A DNA stretch of 64,000 nucleotides from Nectonema munidae (Eukaryota > Nematomorpha > Nectonematoida > Nectonematidae): the NCBI GenBank assembly GCA_030549495.1, contig JAUIRK010000887.1, positions 310,001-374,000 of the forward strand. The letters run 5' to 3'. The position numbers and the translations under genes are program-made. The stretch's first letter is position 1. Every line of letters begins with the position of its first letter. This document shows, piece by piece, positions 1 through 12,370 of this stretch. The notes under the pieces were generated by a model, which was not told the origin of the DNA, made no database searches, and worked only from the letters and a program-made list of their open reading frames with translations.

Positions 1-291
1 GCCTTGACCTTCATGGATACGAATACTAGCGAGGATAATGAGGAGAGCCAAACATATCTAACTCCATCTCTCCGCGACTTTAATCATTTTCCACATGGCA
101 TTTTGAAAGCAACAAAAGCAACCTCCAATCAAAATCTCAACACACCGAAAGGCATACTTAAAAATAGGGCCAACTCCTATGATGACGACGTCACAGTTCA
201 TAACACTAACACTCTTCAAGACACGTGTGATGATGAGAGTGAGAGAAACGCTTGCAACCGAAGAAGCATTTTGAAGAATTCAATTCAATAG
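1..291 (+). CDS. 3' end of an unrecognised gene with three PP1-docking [GS]IL[KR] motifs
   Basis: Open frame running in from the window edge and ending at TAG 289-291; the true start or splice acceptor lies outside or cannot be fixed here. The 95 visible residues are polar and look disordered (many Asn, Asp, Glu, Ser, Thr). Three short motifs stand out: HGILK, KGILK and RSILK. All fit the SILK-type docking motif [GS]IL[KR] known from protein phosphatase 1 partners such as inhibitor-2. No RVxF partner motif is obvious. This would suit a cytoplasmic tail or a disordered phosphatase-binding tail, but the parent protein is not identifiable. Two AATAAA signals follow at 394-399 and 434-439, consistent with a terminal exon. 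Confidence 0.55.
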   Translation, partial: ALTFMDTNTSEDNEESQTYLTPSLRDFNHFPHGILKATKATSNQNLNTPKGILKNRANSYDDDVTVHNTNTLQDTCDDESERNACNRRSILKNSIQ

Positions 292-393
292 TACCATCAT
301 TGTCCTTGATCATTTTGATTAAATTAACCCACACTTTTATTACACTCTAATTTTGCATTTTTACATGTTGCAATTTATGTGATGTTTGATGTT

Positions 394-439
394 AATAAAT
401 TGAACATGAACCAATTCATTTACTCTTTTATATAATAAA
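394..439 (+). terminator. poly(A) signals of the first gene
   Basis: Two AATAAA hexamers, at 394-399 and 434-439, lie 100-150 bases after the stop codon at 291. Their place and orientation fit the 3' end of the gene at 1-291. Confidence 0.45.
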
Positions 440-1736
440 ATGATTATAACACTTTTCAGTTTGTCTGCCTGCTTCATTCTATGCAACTTTAAAGCGCATG
501 CATTGGGGATGAATTCTAGTCAAAACACCCGATACAAGAACGTCTGAAACTTGAATCTACAAAAAATATTTAAAACTTTAAGATTTTTTCTTGTATCTAC
601 GCTTTTTCCAATTATTATCTTATATATTTTTCTAAGAATATGTTAAATTTAACACTTTCTTGTTTCACATGCATGAAAAAACAGATACAAGATCCTAATT
701 TATCCATCTTATCGAATCGAACTACTCCCGAAATTTTGAACCAACATCAGAAATTATTTATATTCTTGTTTTCCTCTTTAAATTAGTCACATCTTTTCTG
801 GTTTCAAACTAAAGAAATAATGTATTTTTGTATGATCACTTTTATCTTTCAAGTCAAATTGATCACTATCATTTCGTGTCAAATCCACCGTTTTGAAAAC
901 TATCCAAATAGAATAAACTTCAAAAATATAACCTCCGAATTATTATTTTTGGGCATTTTGGTTTCGGACCTTTTGGTTTTCGGGCGTTTTGATCCGGCAC
1001 CATTCGGGATACAGATCGTCTACGAAATTCAATGGCCGACTTTGTAATTGTTTGAAAGTAATAAGATTATGAAGTAAAAATAAACGATAATTGTTTAACC
1101 CTTTCAGAATATGGACTCCACCTCGTTGACTTTTTGTTAATTCCCGCACATCGGGGTACCGAAAAAAATTAAATTTATTTTGTGATATACCGTGACGTAT
1201 GTAGATTTGAAAAATGTTTAAAAACATTAATCCTCAAAAGTATTCTTGTGTACAAAATGTACACATTCAAACTTTGATACTTCAAAAAATGACGACGTAG
1301 CGAATGCATCTTGAGAGCATATGCCATAATAAATTTCATCAACACTTATATTATAGTGATAGTTTATAGAATAGGAGTTTATGTTAAATGTATAATTCAA
1401 CCCATATTCTTCTGACCTATCCATGTGTACAAAATATCTCATATACTTACACTTCTCAATTTGTCTTATATATTTTTGAGAAACAGGATGTTGTCTTTTC
1501 ACTAAGTTTTATGAAATAGCACAAAATTTTAAATGATGCATATACAATATATTTTGTAGTAGGGAGAGGGAATTTAAGCTTAATTGTCATAATTAACCGT
1601 TTTCAACCAAAATTTGTTCAAGTAACTAATTTTTCTGTAAATATCAAAAAAATAATTGACATGGTATGCATAAACATATTTGGGTTGGCTATTCATGAAA
1701 AAATTTCAATACCATTTTTCTTTTTTTCCTCTAAAG
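440..1736. other. AT-rich intergenic DNA without a recognisable gene
   Basis: Short frames on the minus strand (943-1227 and 1227-1502) show no recognisable domain. Around 945-1000 there is a weak run of related GGNNTTTTGGTTTTCGG units, probably a decayed minisatellite. I see no RNA gene or complete mobile element. Confidence 0.4.
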
Positions 1737-2129
1737 CAGTGCTTCTCAAACTTTTTTACTCTACGGCGCACCTATGAAATAACTGAAACTTTGGGGCTTG
1801 CACCATTGAGATTGATATGGAAAAATCGGTCATAAAATTTTAAAATAAAAAATATAAAGAAGTACATACTAGATATGTTGTCCATTATTTGGTCGTTTCT
1901 CGCAACCTCTCTTATCTTATCTCGCACCGCTTGCGGTGCGTGCACCCCTTGTAAAGAATCGCTAATCAATATTGAATCTTAGGGTTCATCTTGCTTGTTT
2001 AAGAAGCGCCTAAAGAAACATTGGAGGTTTTGTGTTAAAAAGCGTACAATTTAAAAAGTTTTTTAGAATTTATTTTTTATGATAAATATCAAAACATTTT
2101 GATCCCCACTTTCAATGTAAGTCTCACAT

Positions 2130-2790
2130 TATATTTGGCGCACATCTTTATTGTATTTCTTTTTTACAAATTTTACACCTTCCTTGACTTGTTTTAATGA
2201 AACATGATCGTATGAATCGCAGCGAATAGCATTAACACTATTTTTCACCAACGCAAGTGCGAACTCCAGTTTTTTCTCTTTAAATTTGGATTTAAATAAA
2301 CAAATAGCAATCGTTCTTCTAAAATCAAAATGAGATATTGGAATCTATTTTTGATAAATAAAACTTCTTTCAGAAAGAATTGACAAATTCAACACATTTG
2401 TAAATAATGGCGAATGCCATTTTTTCTACCAAATCAGACCTGTAAGATTCAAGTAGCTTATCCATAACATCAACTCCTCCCATCGCTTTGTTGTACATTA
2501 CTATCATATTGATTTGTTTTACAGCGGTTTATCCACCTTTATTTTTTCTTTTAACAACGTGCAATGGCTCATCTACCAGTTACTGGCCAAGATTATTAAT
2601 TGACTTTCCATTTGATAAAAAATACATTACCTTCACAACAATAATCATAAATACCCCGATCTTTTTTCTTCAAAATTTTATCATCAAACTGACAGGCTCC
2701 AGCAGTCCTATTTTATCCGGTTTTTCCAGTTGTTCACAGCTTCTTTTTTCAATTCAAATAGCAGAGGTCATACATAAGTAGCAAAAAAAT
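2130..2790 (-). pseudogene. piggyBac transposase C-terminal fragment
   Basis: Read on the minus strand, this stretch shows the C-terminal hallmarks of piggyBac transposases. There is a KKDRGIYDYCCEGN-like block near 2660, an ISNWL-like VKWKDN block, then YNKAMGGVDVMDKLLESYR at about 2430-2500, the family's conserved MGGVDxxDxLLxxYR signature. A trailing LDFRR-like segment lies near 2320. The blocks fall in different frames with several stops, so the gene is dead. No N-terminal half and no clear TTAA ends were found. It sits inside the left arm of the hAT element at 1737-5896, so it is either a later insertion in it or a neighbour captured by it. Confidence 0.6.
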
Positions 2791-2940
2791 TATCAAAATA
2801 AAGTTGATGCTTTTGAGTAGTTGACACTTAGAGAACCTCATTAATCAATTCATTTACCACTCTTGTACCGAGGGGTTTTCTTGTGTCATCTCCTCTTTCT
2901 TGATAAAGTTTTTTAAAATATGGGTACTCATTAGAGCTGC

Positions 2941-3060
2941 ATATGCACAATATATATTGTTTGGCATATTGTCATCCATAATATGGATTATTATTATCCA
3001 TATTAATTATTTATTATTATTAATATAAATTAATAATATGGATTCAAATTCATTCTCTTT
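2941..3060. repeat. AT-rich simple sequence (ATT/TAATA)
   Basis: Low-complexity run of TTATT and TAATA units with several copies of ATATGGATTATT; it contains short palindromes such as CCATATTA/TAATATGG. It is probably a slippage-expanded tract within the hAT arm. Confidence 0.5.
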
Positions 3061-3409
3061 ATTCAGAAAAACATCGGCATCACTTAAATTTTTAAAGCTT
3101 CTTACAGGAGAAAAAGAAGGGAATGAGATATTTCATTGAATAAGTATAAAGGAGCACTATTAAAAATATCAGTCCTAGTCTTAAAACATTTAATTCTCAA
3201 GATGATCACGAACTTAGTTTTTCACTTTCAAAAGATTCAACATGAAACGTCAACACTTTCAAATTTTGAAAGTCGAGCATGAAAGATGTAGGTCTGTGGT
3301 CAGTTAAGATTGACGATAATACACGAATTTTGCTTGTACGTCAAGAATCATCTGTAGTTCAAAATTTAAATTCAGATTTTAGTAAATTATTATCGCCAAG
3401 GTTTCACTG

Positions 3410-5450
3410 AAAGGAAAATGTAACACGCGAATGGTTATTTCGAAGGCTTCAAAATGGTGAAAAAATTTTAAGAACATGGATCGTTTACTTTCCTCACAAT
3501 CTATATTGTTTTTGGTGTAAGTTGTTCTCACACTCAAACAGAAGTAATTCAAAGTTTGATTCTGAAGACGGATTTAATTCATGGTGGAAACTGAATCCTA
3601 AAATATCTTTTCATGAAATGAGCACGTTTCATGTGGAGAACTTTACAAAATGGAAGGAGTTAGAAATTAGAATATCACGTGGAGAAATGATCAATAAAGA
3701 AGAAGAAAAGTTGATTAAAAGTGAAGTAAAAAAATGGAAAGAAATTCTTTCAAGATTGCTTGATATTGTTAAATTTTTAACTAAACAAAATTTGGCGTTT
3801 TGCGGTCACAGAGAAGAAATAAATAATGATAGCCATGAGAATGAAATTAAACCCAAATCACAGTCAAACAGGGGAAATTTTTTGGAGCTAGTTAATTTGT
3901 TAGCAAAGTATGATGGAGTTTTACGAGAACATTTTAGAATCCAGTTCAAAAAAAAGTTTGTTTCTTATTTATCCCCCCTAAACGAGTTTATAGAAATCAT
4001 GGGAAAAAGTGTAAAGTCAAAAATAATTGATCAAGTTAAAAAAGCCAAGTACTTTTCTATGATATTTGATAGCACTCCTGACTGCTCGCAAAAAATCAAA
4101 CAAGCCAACTTTTACCGTATGTATTGATTGATAAAAAGAAGTGTTTGTTGCTGAATCATTTTTAGATTTTATCGAAACTAAAGATAAAACTGCTGAAAAA
4201 ATTACATTAAAAATTTTAGAAAGTTTGGAAAAAGATGAAATTGATATTGAACATTGTAGAGGACAAGTTTATGTTAATGCTGCGGTAATGGCTGGTGTGC
4301 ATAGCGGTGTTCAAAAACATATCAAAGAAGTAAATCTTAAAGCAGAATTTGTTGCTTGTTCAAACCACTCACTAAATCTAGCATGTGTTCACGCAGCCTC
4401 AGCTGCTGTTACGTTTTTTGGATGCTTGGAACTTTTATTTGTATATTTCTCTTGATCAACCCATCGTTGGGATATATTGACTTCAATAACTGGTAAAAGT
4501 GTGAAATGCCTAATAGAAACGAGATAGTGTAAAAAAGAATTTCCAAAAATTGTTGATGCTTTAGAAAAGTTGACTGATGAAGAAGAAAATACAGCGACAA
4601 GAGCAGATGCCGGTGTTTTGATTTCTGCCCTACACTTATTTTTTTTTGTGCTTTCTTGGTTTCTGGGAACCAATTCTTTCAGAAAAAAATGATGCACAGT
4701 TGTAACTGCAAAAAAGAAATAAACATGTAACAATGTAATCAAAAAATGAAAGCGCTAAAAACCATTGTTTTAGAGAATCGATAGACGTTAGTTAATGATG
4801 GAATTAACTTTGCTAAAAAAATTTGCAACGATTTAGGAATAAACATGGAACGTTGTTGACTCAAAAGAAGAAAGTAAATACTCGTTAAAAGGCTTGCTGG
4901 TGATGATGATTTATCCTACGATATTGAATTAAGAAGAGAAATGTTTGAATCTCTCGATAGAATAGTTCAAGAAATAACTTCAAGATTCAAACAAATTCAT
5001 GAAATTGCTGAAAGATATGATTTTCTTACTCCGTTAAACCTACTTGATAGTAAATATGAACTCTAATTGAAAAAAAAATTATGACGACATTGATAAAGGA
5101 GAGTTTTTTATCGAAAGAAAAAGACTTCAGAATTTTTATTCTGTTGCTGTAATTGAAAATGATAAACATACGTCGATGGAAAGTCCTTTTGAACTTTTAC
5201 TTTTCATCCAAAAATATAATCTTGGAGATTCGGTTCCAAATATAGTAATAATGCTAAGAAATTTTCTGACGATAGCTTAAGTTTTTCGAAGCTAAAACTT
5301 ATTAAACATTACTTAAGATCTTCTATGAGTACGTTGAATCTAAAAAATCTTGCCATATTATATTATCTATAGAAAGAGAGCAGACAGATAAGATTGTTTT
5401 TGACGAAGTTATGGAAGAGTTTGCGAACAAAAAAGCTAGAAAAGTTAACC
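3410..5450 (+). pseudogene. hAT transposase relic, TTF finger / DUF4371 / dimerisation type
   Basis: Plus-strand transposase in several frames. Around 3420-3520 a TREWLF...YCFWCKLF block marks the TTF-type zinc finger. The open frame 3522-4127 continues with WWKLNPK, KNLAFCGHRE-like and GNFLELVNLLAKYD, all typical of ZMYM1-like hAT proteins, and ends after YFSMIFDSTPD, which holds the first catalytic Asp. Frame 4141-4455 carries CRGQ..VNAAVMAGVHSG (second Asp region, here N for D) and FVACSNHSLNLACVHAA. A C-terminal hAT dimerisation block (SFSKLKLIKHYLRS, NLAILYYL) lies near 5260-5370 in a third frame. There are at least four frameshifts and several stops. Family assignment is firm; activity is lost. 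Confidence 0.8.
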
Positions 5451-5902
5451 TGTATAAAAGGTCAGGAAAGAATATTATATATATAATTAATTAATCTTTA
5501 CATTTTTTTATTTTTATATTAAAACTTTACTTTCCAATTAATTATAAATAAAATGAGTATTATGCGTTCTTGGCAAGATTTTGTTTATTTTTAAAATAAA
5601 AGAGAGGCGGCAAATTCATGAACCGCCCCGGGCGGCAATTTTTTTTTTGAAGTCGATTTTTTTTTGAAGTAGTTTTTTTTCATCGTTGAAAACCTACGTT
5701 GATCACTCTTCCTCGGTTTAATTCATTTAAATAATATAATTTATTATAATTGTCGAGAGTTAGACTGATTTCAAAAAGCTTTTGAAAATGTTCCTCTTAT
5801 ATATAGCCTGCTCTTCTCTCGCAAAACACCCATTACCCCAAAAATATGGAGCTATTAACCCGATGGAGTAATTTACCCTTAGGTTTGGAAACACTGCTTT
5901 AA

Positions 5903-8636
5903 CCCTATTAGTTCTGGGCTAAATTTGTCCGCTCAAGTGCTGGGGGCGTAAAGTGCCCCCCCTATTTTTTCAGATATTAATAAGTTTTTATAAATATTTT
6001 TAATGTTACATATATATTTCAACTATGCTGAATTCAGTGGTGATGTCCATTTTTTTTATAAAAAGTTTTTTATATATTTCAAGTATATAGAATTTAATGG
6101 TGATGTTCATTTTTTATGAAATCAATAAAACCTGTCAAAAAAATCGATTTGTAAATCAATGTCAAATATGTAAACTTCAAAATAAATTCTAATTGCAGTA
6201 TTTCTCTGTTAATTATTTTCTTAATTTATTTAATAAACCAACTTTAGGTGTTTAATTCACTCAAAATATTTTATTTGTCAGTAAATTAAGTATCTCGATA
6301 AGACCTCCATCTTTTTGACTACAAATTCGTTATCGGCTCGTAGTCTCTACGTCATATCTTCTATACTTTACAGTATGTAATTTTGCTATTCATTATATGA
6401 TGATCCTTTCTTTGTAGCTCTTTTTGCATTAGAAATTTATTTTCTTCAATGTGAGTTTTAAAAATTTTTAAAAGGATTTATTTTGAACAGATTTTTTCCT
6501 CTCTCAAAGCATTCTGATTAAATTATCTTCTTGATGATCTTAGACTTTTTTTATCACTATCGTCTATTTTATTATCAGGCCTGAATATTTGTCAACGAAT
6601 CTCAGTTCAAATGTTTTTTTCTGATGAATCATTCGTGATGTTCATTGTTCAATTACAAAAAGTTGTCCACATTCTTCATCTAAAAGATTCTCTCATTCAC
6701 GCAAAAAAAAGGACAAATTCAATTTTAATTAAAAAATATCTTATAGTGACTAAATTCTCACATAATGGCATCTGTGCCATTTTTGATAAATCTGACCTAT
6801 TCTAAATTTTCAGATTTCTTACCCATCTTAGTTAAATGATCATTGTAATCCTAGATAATGAGCTATTTTAAATATTTTCCATTTGAAAAGGAAGAACTTC
6901 TTTATTACGGTCAAAATCTTTTTTGAAGCACCCAATATTAGATCATTACACTACTTCCTAGTTAATTAGAACATGGTAGATCTATTTAGTCAAGATACAT
7001 TATTTTTAATTATTTCTTTTGATCACACGTTCTCTTTTCAATTAGTTTTCAGATTCCTTCTTTCTCTCATACTAATCTTCAAAAGATTTTATGATACGTT
7101 TTGTTTTTTTTAAATAAATATTTCACATTCAAGATGATTGAAGAAAGTATTATACGCCAAAATATACAAAAAAAAAGTATATTTTTACTATATAACTAAT
7201 ATACAACGATTTTTTGGAAAAATTTTACAGAACTGATTTTCAGGCATACATTACTAATTCAATTGCCACTTCGAGATATTTTTTAACCGCATTAGCCAAA
7301 ATGGAGTATAGAAATAAAATAAGCATATACGATTTGATATAAAATCAGATATTTTAATTGAAAGAGATATTTTTTATTTTTTTGAAAATATTTTTGACAA
7401 TATCTAGAAGTAACCGCAAATCTGACTGAAGCTTTTAGATATTTTAAAACCATAAATGCTAAACCTGAGTCCAAAAATGACACCAGCATTTTCCATTTGG
7501 CATAAAAACAGATATTTTATTTAAATTTCAAAAATATTTCTGTAGACATTAGACGTAAATCGAACATTTGATTGACACTTTCAGACAATTAAAACCTCTA
7601 AATGCAAAAAATGATTTTAGAAAAAAAACTATCATGGTTGAATTGGTATAAAAACATATATTAAATGTTAAATTAGAGAGAATATTTTTGGATATAGTTT
7701 TCCTACATAAATCGCAAATTTGATTGACACTAGCAATAAAACCTCTAAATGCGAAAACTGCGTCCAGGAATGAAACCATCATGATCTATTTGCTATAAAA
7801 ACATATATTTCATTTAAAATTTGAATCAATATTTTTAGAAACAAATTTTAGAACTAATCCCAAATTTGATTTATACTTATAGGTATTTTCAAATCCTAAC
7901 TGCAAAAATTGAGTCCATAAATTAAACATGCATAGTTGATTTGGTATAAAAATATATATTTCATATTTGTGATATATTTGAATACAGTTTTTAAACTTAA
8001 ACCGCATATCTTATTGACGCTTGCAGATATTTTCAAAAAGCAAAAACTGAGCCCAGAAATGTAACTAGCATGATCGATTTGGTATAAAAATATATATATT
8101 TCATTGATAAATTTGAATGAATGTTTTTGCAGACAATTTTCAGAAGTAAACCGCAAATTTGATTAACACTTATAGGTATTTTTAAATCCTAAATGAAAAA
8201 AATGAGTCCAGAAATGAAACCAGCATGGCAGATTTAGTATAAAAACATATATTTTATGTAAAATTTGAAGGAATATTTTATTAGATATATTTCTGACTAA
8301 TCAAAATTTTGATTGACATTTTCTAAAAAGTAGCCATGATTATTGAAAAAATTAAATATTTAAAGTGTTATGCGTACAAAACTGTATATAATTATAAATT
8401 TTCAAGGTAGTATATAATAAACATCCTAAGTTATAAAGTTAACTACAGATAATGTCAAAATTTTGCTGAAAAATTTTAATTTTTGATTTTGATTGACAGT
8501 TTTGGACGTGAAAGGGTCATTCAACTACCATAAAAATGATATCAAGAGATCCAGCTAGCGATTTTAGGAAAAGTCAGGAAAAAGAAATATGATTCAGCCA
8601 ATTTTGTACAATGAATTAATAACGTTTTAAAGGAAC
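5903..8636 (-). mobile_element. TTAA-target element, left inverted copy (piggyBac-like ends)
   Basis: Starts CCCTATTAGTTCTGGG directly after TTAA at 5899-5902. The whole stretch matches, in reverse complement, the copy at 11563-14791; for example the block around 6300-6370 is mirrored at 13315-13385. Similarity fades near 8636, where the expected second terminus is missing or decayed. TTAA duplication and CCC...GGG ends point to a piggyBac-like (or Kolobok-like) non-autonomous element. No transposase could be recognised in the middle. This copy has about seven units of a ~148-bp array near its inner end and only about one and a half of the other array near its outer end. Confidence 0.65.
7330..8340. 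repeat. Tandem array B, about seven ~148-bp units
   Basis: Direct repeats of roughly 145-150 bp, recognisable by AACCGCAAATTTGATTGACA and GGTATAAAAACATATATTT at about 7410, 7560, 7708, 7860, 8003, 8150 and 8300. Units have drifted by point changes. The same array in the right copy (11900-12370, reverse orientation) has only about three units. Confidence 0.8.
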
Positions 8637-9083
8637 AATGGGAGGAGAGAAGTTGTGCGAATATAGTTAGTATTTTTCATACCAATACTCTTCCACTATA
8701 TTTTTGCTATCATATTTTCAAATTTATATAGAAAAAGTGTTCTAATATGTGAAGATGACGAAATGTTTATTTTAAAAATAAATTAAATGCGTTTAAACTA
8801 TTTTTTCAGCCACACAATAAATAAAATATGATGCCTGGAATAATTTGCACCATTAACTTTGAAAAATAGTTGATGCTGCTTACAATTTATTTGCATATGT
8901 AATACAAAATAGTATAGCTTTTAATTGCTACAGTTTTTCTTCTTATTTTGCATGCGCATTTAATTCAGTTTTCACCGATTTGAAGTGTCATTAAAACTTG
9001 TAAGGACAGCAAAATTAACATCCGCACCTGGGGCATTCGTGGTAGTTTTTCCAGTTGGTTCTACGTTCAATACGAAAGTAAAT
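8637..9083. other. AT-rich spacer between inverted copies
   Basis: No reading frame or repeat recognised. The sequence follows the decayed inner end of the left TTAA element and runs to the hAT MITE at 9084. Confidence 0.35.
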
Positions 9084-9468
9084 TAGAGATGTATCGGATA
9101 TCAGCATTCGCTTCCGCAGATCTGAATTATCCACAAAAATCTTTACATCCTCTTAGCTTCCGCATCCACGGATCATTTACAACATCCGCATCTGCAATTT
9201 TGAAACAATTTTTTTTTCCATATACCGCAATGTATTTTGGAATTTTTCGATTTTTATATATTATCCAAAATTTTTATGGTAAGTACGTCTTTATGATAAC
9301 ACACATACATTGGCATCTTCTCTCTAAATTTTTAAGAAGTATAAAACTTGCGTTTGCTTAGAATACCAATTGTTATATGTATCCGCATCCGCAAAAAAAT
9401 TAATTCTGAGATTCGCATTCGCTCGGATGTCAAATTTGACCTCATTCGCATCCGCTGATACATCTCTA
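9084..9468. mobile_element. hAT MITE with 8-bp target duplication
   Basis: Starts TAGAGATGTATC and ends GATACATCTCTA; the inner sequence is rich in GCATCCGC/GCGGATGC steps. Flanks AAGTAAAT (9076-9083) and AAGTGAAT (9469-9476) match at seven of eight bases. The 385-bp element has no coding capacity and would need a hAT transposase supplied in trans. Confidence 0.85.
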
Positions 9469-9542
9469 AAGTGAATGCTAAGATTCCATACCTGCTTTTA
9501 AAATCTGATGAACTTTAGGCAGCTCTCCATCCGGCTCACAAG

Positions 9543-9834
9543 TAGGGTTGCGGAGGGAGGGAAAATATTCAATTCTGATTCCTAGTACTTTCAGAAATTC
9601 AATTTCAACTTCAAGTACTAAATAAAATCCAACTCCAAATATTTAAAAACTTAATAAATTTAACTCCAACTCTTCACTTCCAACTTCGACTAAAGAAGAA
9701 TCACTTCATAAGCTTACAAAGATAAAAACCTTTTTTCATTATTTAAAATGTACTTAAAAAACGTGACTCCTCTAATTTTCTTAGATACCGACTTCGACTG
9801 CTATCCTTTTAAAATCTCGGACTCCGAAACCGTG
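9543..9834. mobile_element. hAT MITE, TAGGGTTGCGGAG family
   Basis: Starts TAGGGTTGCGGAG and ends CTCCGAAACCGTG. It is flanked by the perfect octamer CTCACAAG at 9535-9542 and 9835-9842. The interior contains repeated AACTCCAACT / GACTCC steps. Relatives lie at 15333-15533 and 26106-26377. Confidence 0.9.
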
Positions 9835-9842
9835 CTCACAAG

Positions 9843-10310
9843 TCAGAACTACCTTCTTTCAGTATCTCCTTGTTAATGACGAGGGTAAAGCATGAATTTG
9901 GAGATGGATATCAATTTTATCATAAGGTAGAAATCATAACTGTGAATTTGTCAAAATAAAGAAACTGGTACATCATTCACAGTCTTCAATAGATGAAAAC
10001 TCGTTCTTTCGTTTCCTGTCAAAACTGGAAATAATAATACAAAATTCTAATGTTTTTTTTGTTATGACCATGTGATTTGCTTACCCAATCGATGACATCC
10101 TTTGATAGATTTAATCATTTGAGGTAGTATCTTTTTGAAAAGCCCCATTCTACGCTATTATTTTAAAGCTCTGTAAGATAATCGATCTATCGCTTTCAAA
10201 CATCATGCATAATATTTTCCAGAAAAAAACTTTCTCTAACTAAATTTAAAATGGCAAGGCATAAGTAAGAGACATGTCAATCTATCCTTTGAGGACCCTT
10301 AGCTTATGAT
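9843..10310. other. No feature recognised
   Basis: AT-rich DNA between two MITEs with no open frame, repeat or RNA gene that I can support. Confidence 0.3.
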
Positions 10311-10440
10311 AAAACTCTTTTGAAGACCGGTGGGACACCGGTTCTCAAAAAATGAAAATCGTCTGCTTTAGATATACAAAATTGCATGGAAAAATAAAGC
10401 AGACGATTAGTCTTCAAAATTCTGGTCCTGAAAGGATGTA
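10311..10440. mobile_element. Hairpin MITE (ATCGTCTGCTTTA stem)
   Basis: Contains a perfect 13-bp inverted repeat, ATCGTCTGCTTTA and TAAAGCAGACGAT, spaced by about 30 bases, inside outer arms GAAGACCGGTGGGACACC and TTCTGGTCCTGAAAGG. The same arrangement recurs at 20187-20420, 23506-23640, 25150-25280 and 38793-38906. The outermost TTAACCC end is decayed in this copy. Confidence 0.7.
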
Positions 10441-10584
10441 CCATTATCGGGTATAAAATGAAATATTTTAGAAGTTTTAATTTTAATTTCTAATGATCTA
10501 TACCCCTAATTCATGTATATCTTCTTTATCTGCAAAATGGAAATGCCCATTTTATTTAATACTTCAAAGAATAAGTCTTCTAAA

Positions 10585-10690
10585 ATGCATCGAGGTATAC
10601 AGGTGGTCCATTCTGCAGCGTGTAGGTGGTGGAGTACTAAAGAAGCTCTCTGCAACAAGATGGTCCGCTAGCGCTTCAATTCTTCTTTTA
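10585..10690 (+). pseudogene. Short hAT transposase relic
   Basis: A short plus-strand frame reads YRWSILQRV then VLKKLSATRWSAS. The pair HRWxIL and LKxLSxTRWSAR is characteristic of ZMYM1-like hAT transposases. Nothing else of the gene is recognisable, so this is a small remnant. Confidence 0.5.
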
Positions 10691-10750
10691 TATTTCCTCC
10701 TTAAAATAAATTTTTGCTTTGGAATTTTGTGGTTTTTATCTTTTTTGTAG

Positions 10751-11562
10751 AATCAAGATCAATTTTATTAAAAAAAATTTACTTCCTGACTATCATTTGT
10801 AAATTTAATAGATCTGCTACAGTCCCCGCACTTGGTAGATCCGGCACAGGGTATAATGGTTAGTTCAAGCATATCATGAAAGTACAATTTCTAGGAGGCT
10901 GTAAAGAAAATTAAAAGGCTTTTACTACACTCAAAATAGATTTATCATTCTGCACTATTTTGCAGAAGAAAGCTACAATACAAGTGAAACAAATTTCAAC
11001 TGGTGACGTAAACATATTAGTTCGTGTTTGTCTGCATTTGATGAACTAATTACTACTTTAAATTCAATATACGCTTTTCATATCTACATCCTACAACGCT
11101 TATACACAACCAATCACAAAGTTTAAGTCAAACATATCGTCATCTTTCTTCAATCTAGGTATGTGTACTACTTGCTTGATTCTATATGAATACTGCAATT
11201 CATATTACTTATATATATTTTTTTTATTTACGGCAATACCTGTCTAATATGAGATAAGATTTCTGACAAAGTTTTAGTCTTATATCTCAATGAGTTATTA
11301 TGAAGACGTTTGCAAAAAGTCAAGTAGTAAAGTTCATATCAAAATTTATAAAAGCTAAGATATATTTCCTACTAAAATGAAATTAAACAGACAAAAAGTA
11401 ATTATGCAAAATATACAAAAACATTTTCTAAAATGAAACAGTATATCATTCGTTGTCAATATAAAGAAATGAATCCTAATTAGTTTGCTTAAATTTAGAA
11501 AAAAAATTGTCTCTAATTTGTACAAAAAATTGCAATAAAACACGTGAAATGGCCGCTCTCAA
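10751..11562. other. No feature recognised
   Basis: AT-rich stretch with short chance frames only. It runs to the first terminus of the right TTAA element. Confidence 0.3.
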
Positions 11563-11899
11563 CCCTATTAGTGCTGGGGAGCGTAAAACGCCCCCCTTCA
11601 CTAAAAAATTAATTGTAGAAAATTGGCTGAATCATATCCCTTCAAATTTGGTGACTTTTCCTAAAATCGCTAGATACATTTTTTGAAACCATTTTCATGG
11701 TAGTTGAATGACCCTTTCATGTCCAAAACTGTCAATCAAAATAAAAAATTAAAAATTTTCAGCAAAATTTTGACATTATCTGTACTTAACCTTATAACTT
11801 AGGATCTATATTATATAATATCCTGAAAATTTATAATTATATATAATTTGGAACGCATAACACTTTATATATTTAATTTTACCAATAATCATGGCTACT

Positions 11900-12370
11900 T
11901 TTTAAAAAATGTCAATCAAAATTTTGATTGATCAAAAATATATCTAATAAAATATACCTTCAAATTTTAAATAAAATATATGTTTTTATACTAAATCGGT
12001 CATGCTGTTTTCATTTCTGGACTCATTTTTTACATTTAGGATTTGAAAATACCTACAAGTGTTAATCAAATTTGCGGTTTACTTCTGAAAATTGTCTCTA
12101 AAAACATTCCTTCACATTTTTTATAAATATGTTTTATACCAAATCGATCATGTTGTTTTCATTTCTGAACTCATTTTTTACATTTAGGATTTGAAAATAC
12201 CTATAAGTGTTAATCAAATTTGCGGTTTACTTCTAAAAATTATCTCCAAAAACATTCATTCAAATTTTACAATTAAATATATGTTTTTATACCAAATCAA
12301 CCATGCTAGTTTCATTTATGGACTTAATTTTTGCAGTTTGAATTTGAAAATACCTATATATTTCTGTACT
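11900..12370. repeat. Tandem array B, about three ~148-bp units
   Basis: Reverse-orientation counterpart of the array at 7330-8340. CAAATTTGCGGTTTACTTCT recurs at about 12068 and 12215, 147 bp apart, and a degenerate unit precedes them. Confidence 0.75.

Larger units (their letters stand above)
1737..5896 (+). mobile_element. Decayed hAT element (DUF4371/ZMYM1-like), with inner insertion
   Basis: The left end begins CAGTGCTTCTCAAAC at 1737 and the right end finishes with GTTTGGAAACACTG at 5896, a typical hAT terminal inverted repeat. Flanking octamers CTCTAAAG and CTTTAACC agree at five of eight bases, which would be an old 8-bp target duplication. Between them lies a hAT transposase relic on the same strand and a piggyBac relic on the opposite strand. 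A caution: the motif GGGCGGC near 5605-5640 resembles the ends of other ZMYM1-type hATs, so the transposase and the outer ends could belong to two different elements. The right end abuts the TTAA element at 5903. Confidence 0.5.

Noticed and set aside
943-1502. Two abutting minus-strand frames of 94 and 91 residues
   Set aside because: No domain, no splice support and AT-biased composition typical of chance frames.
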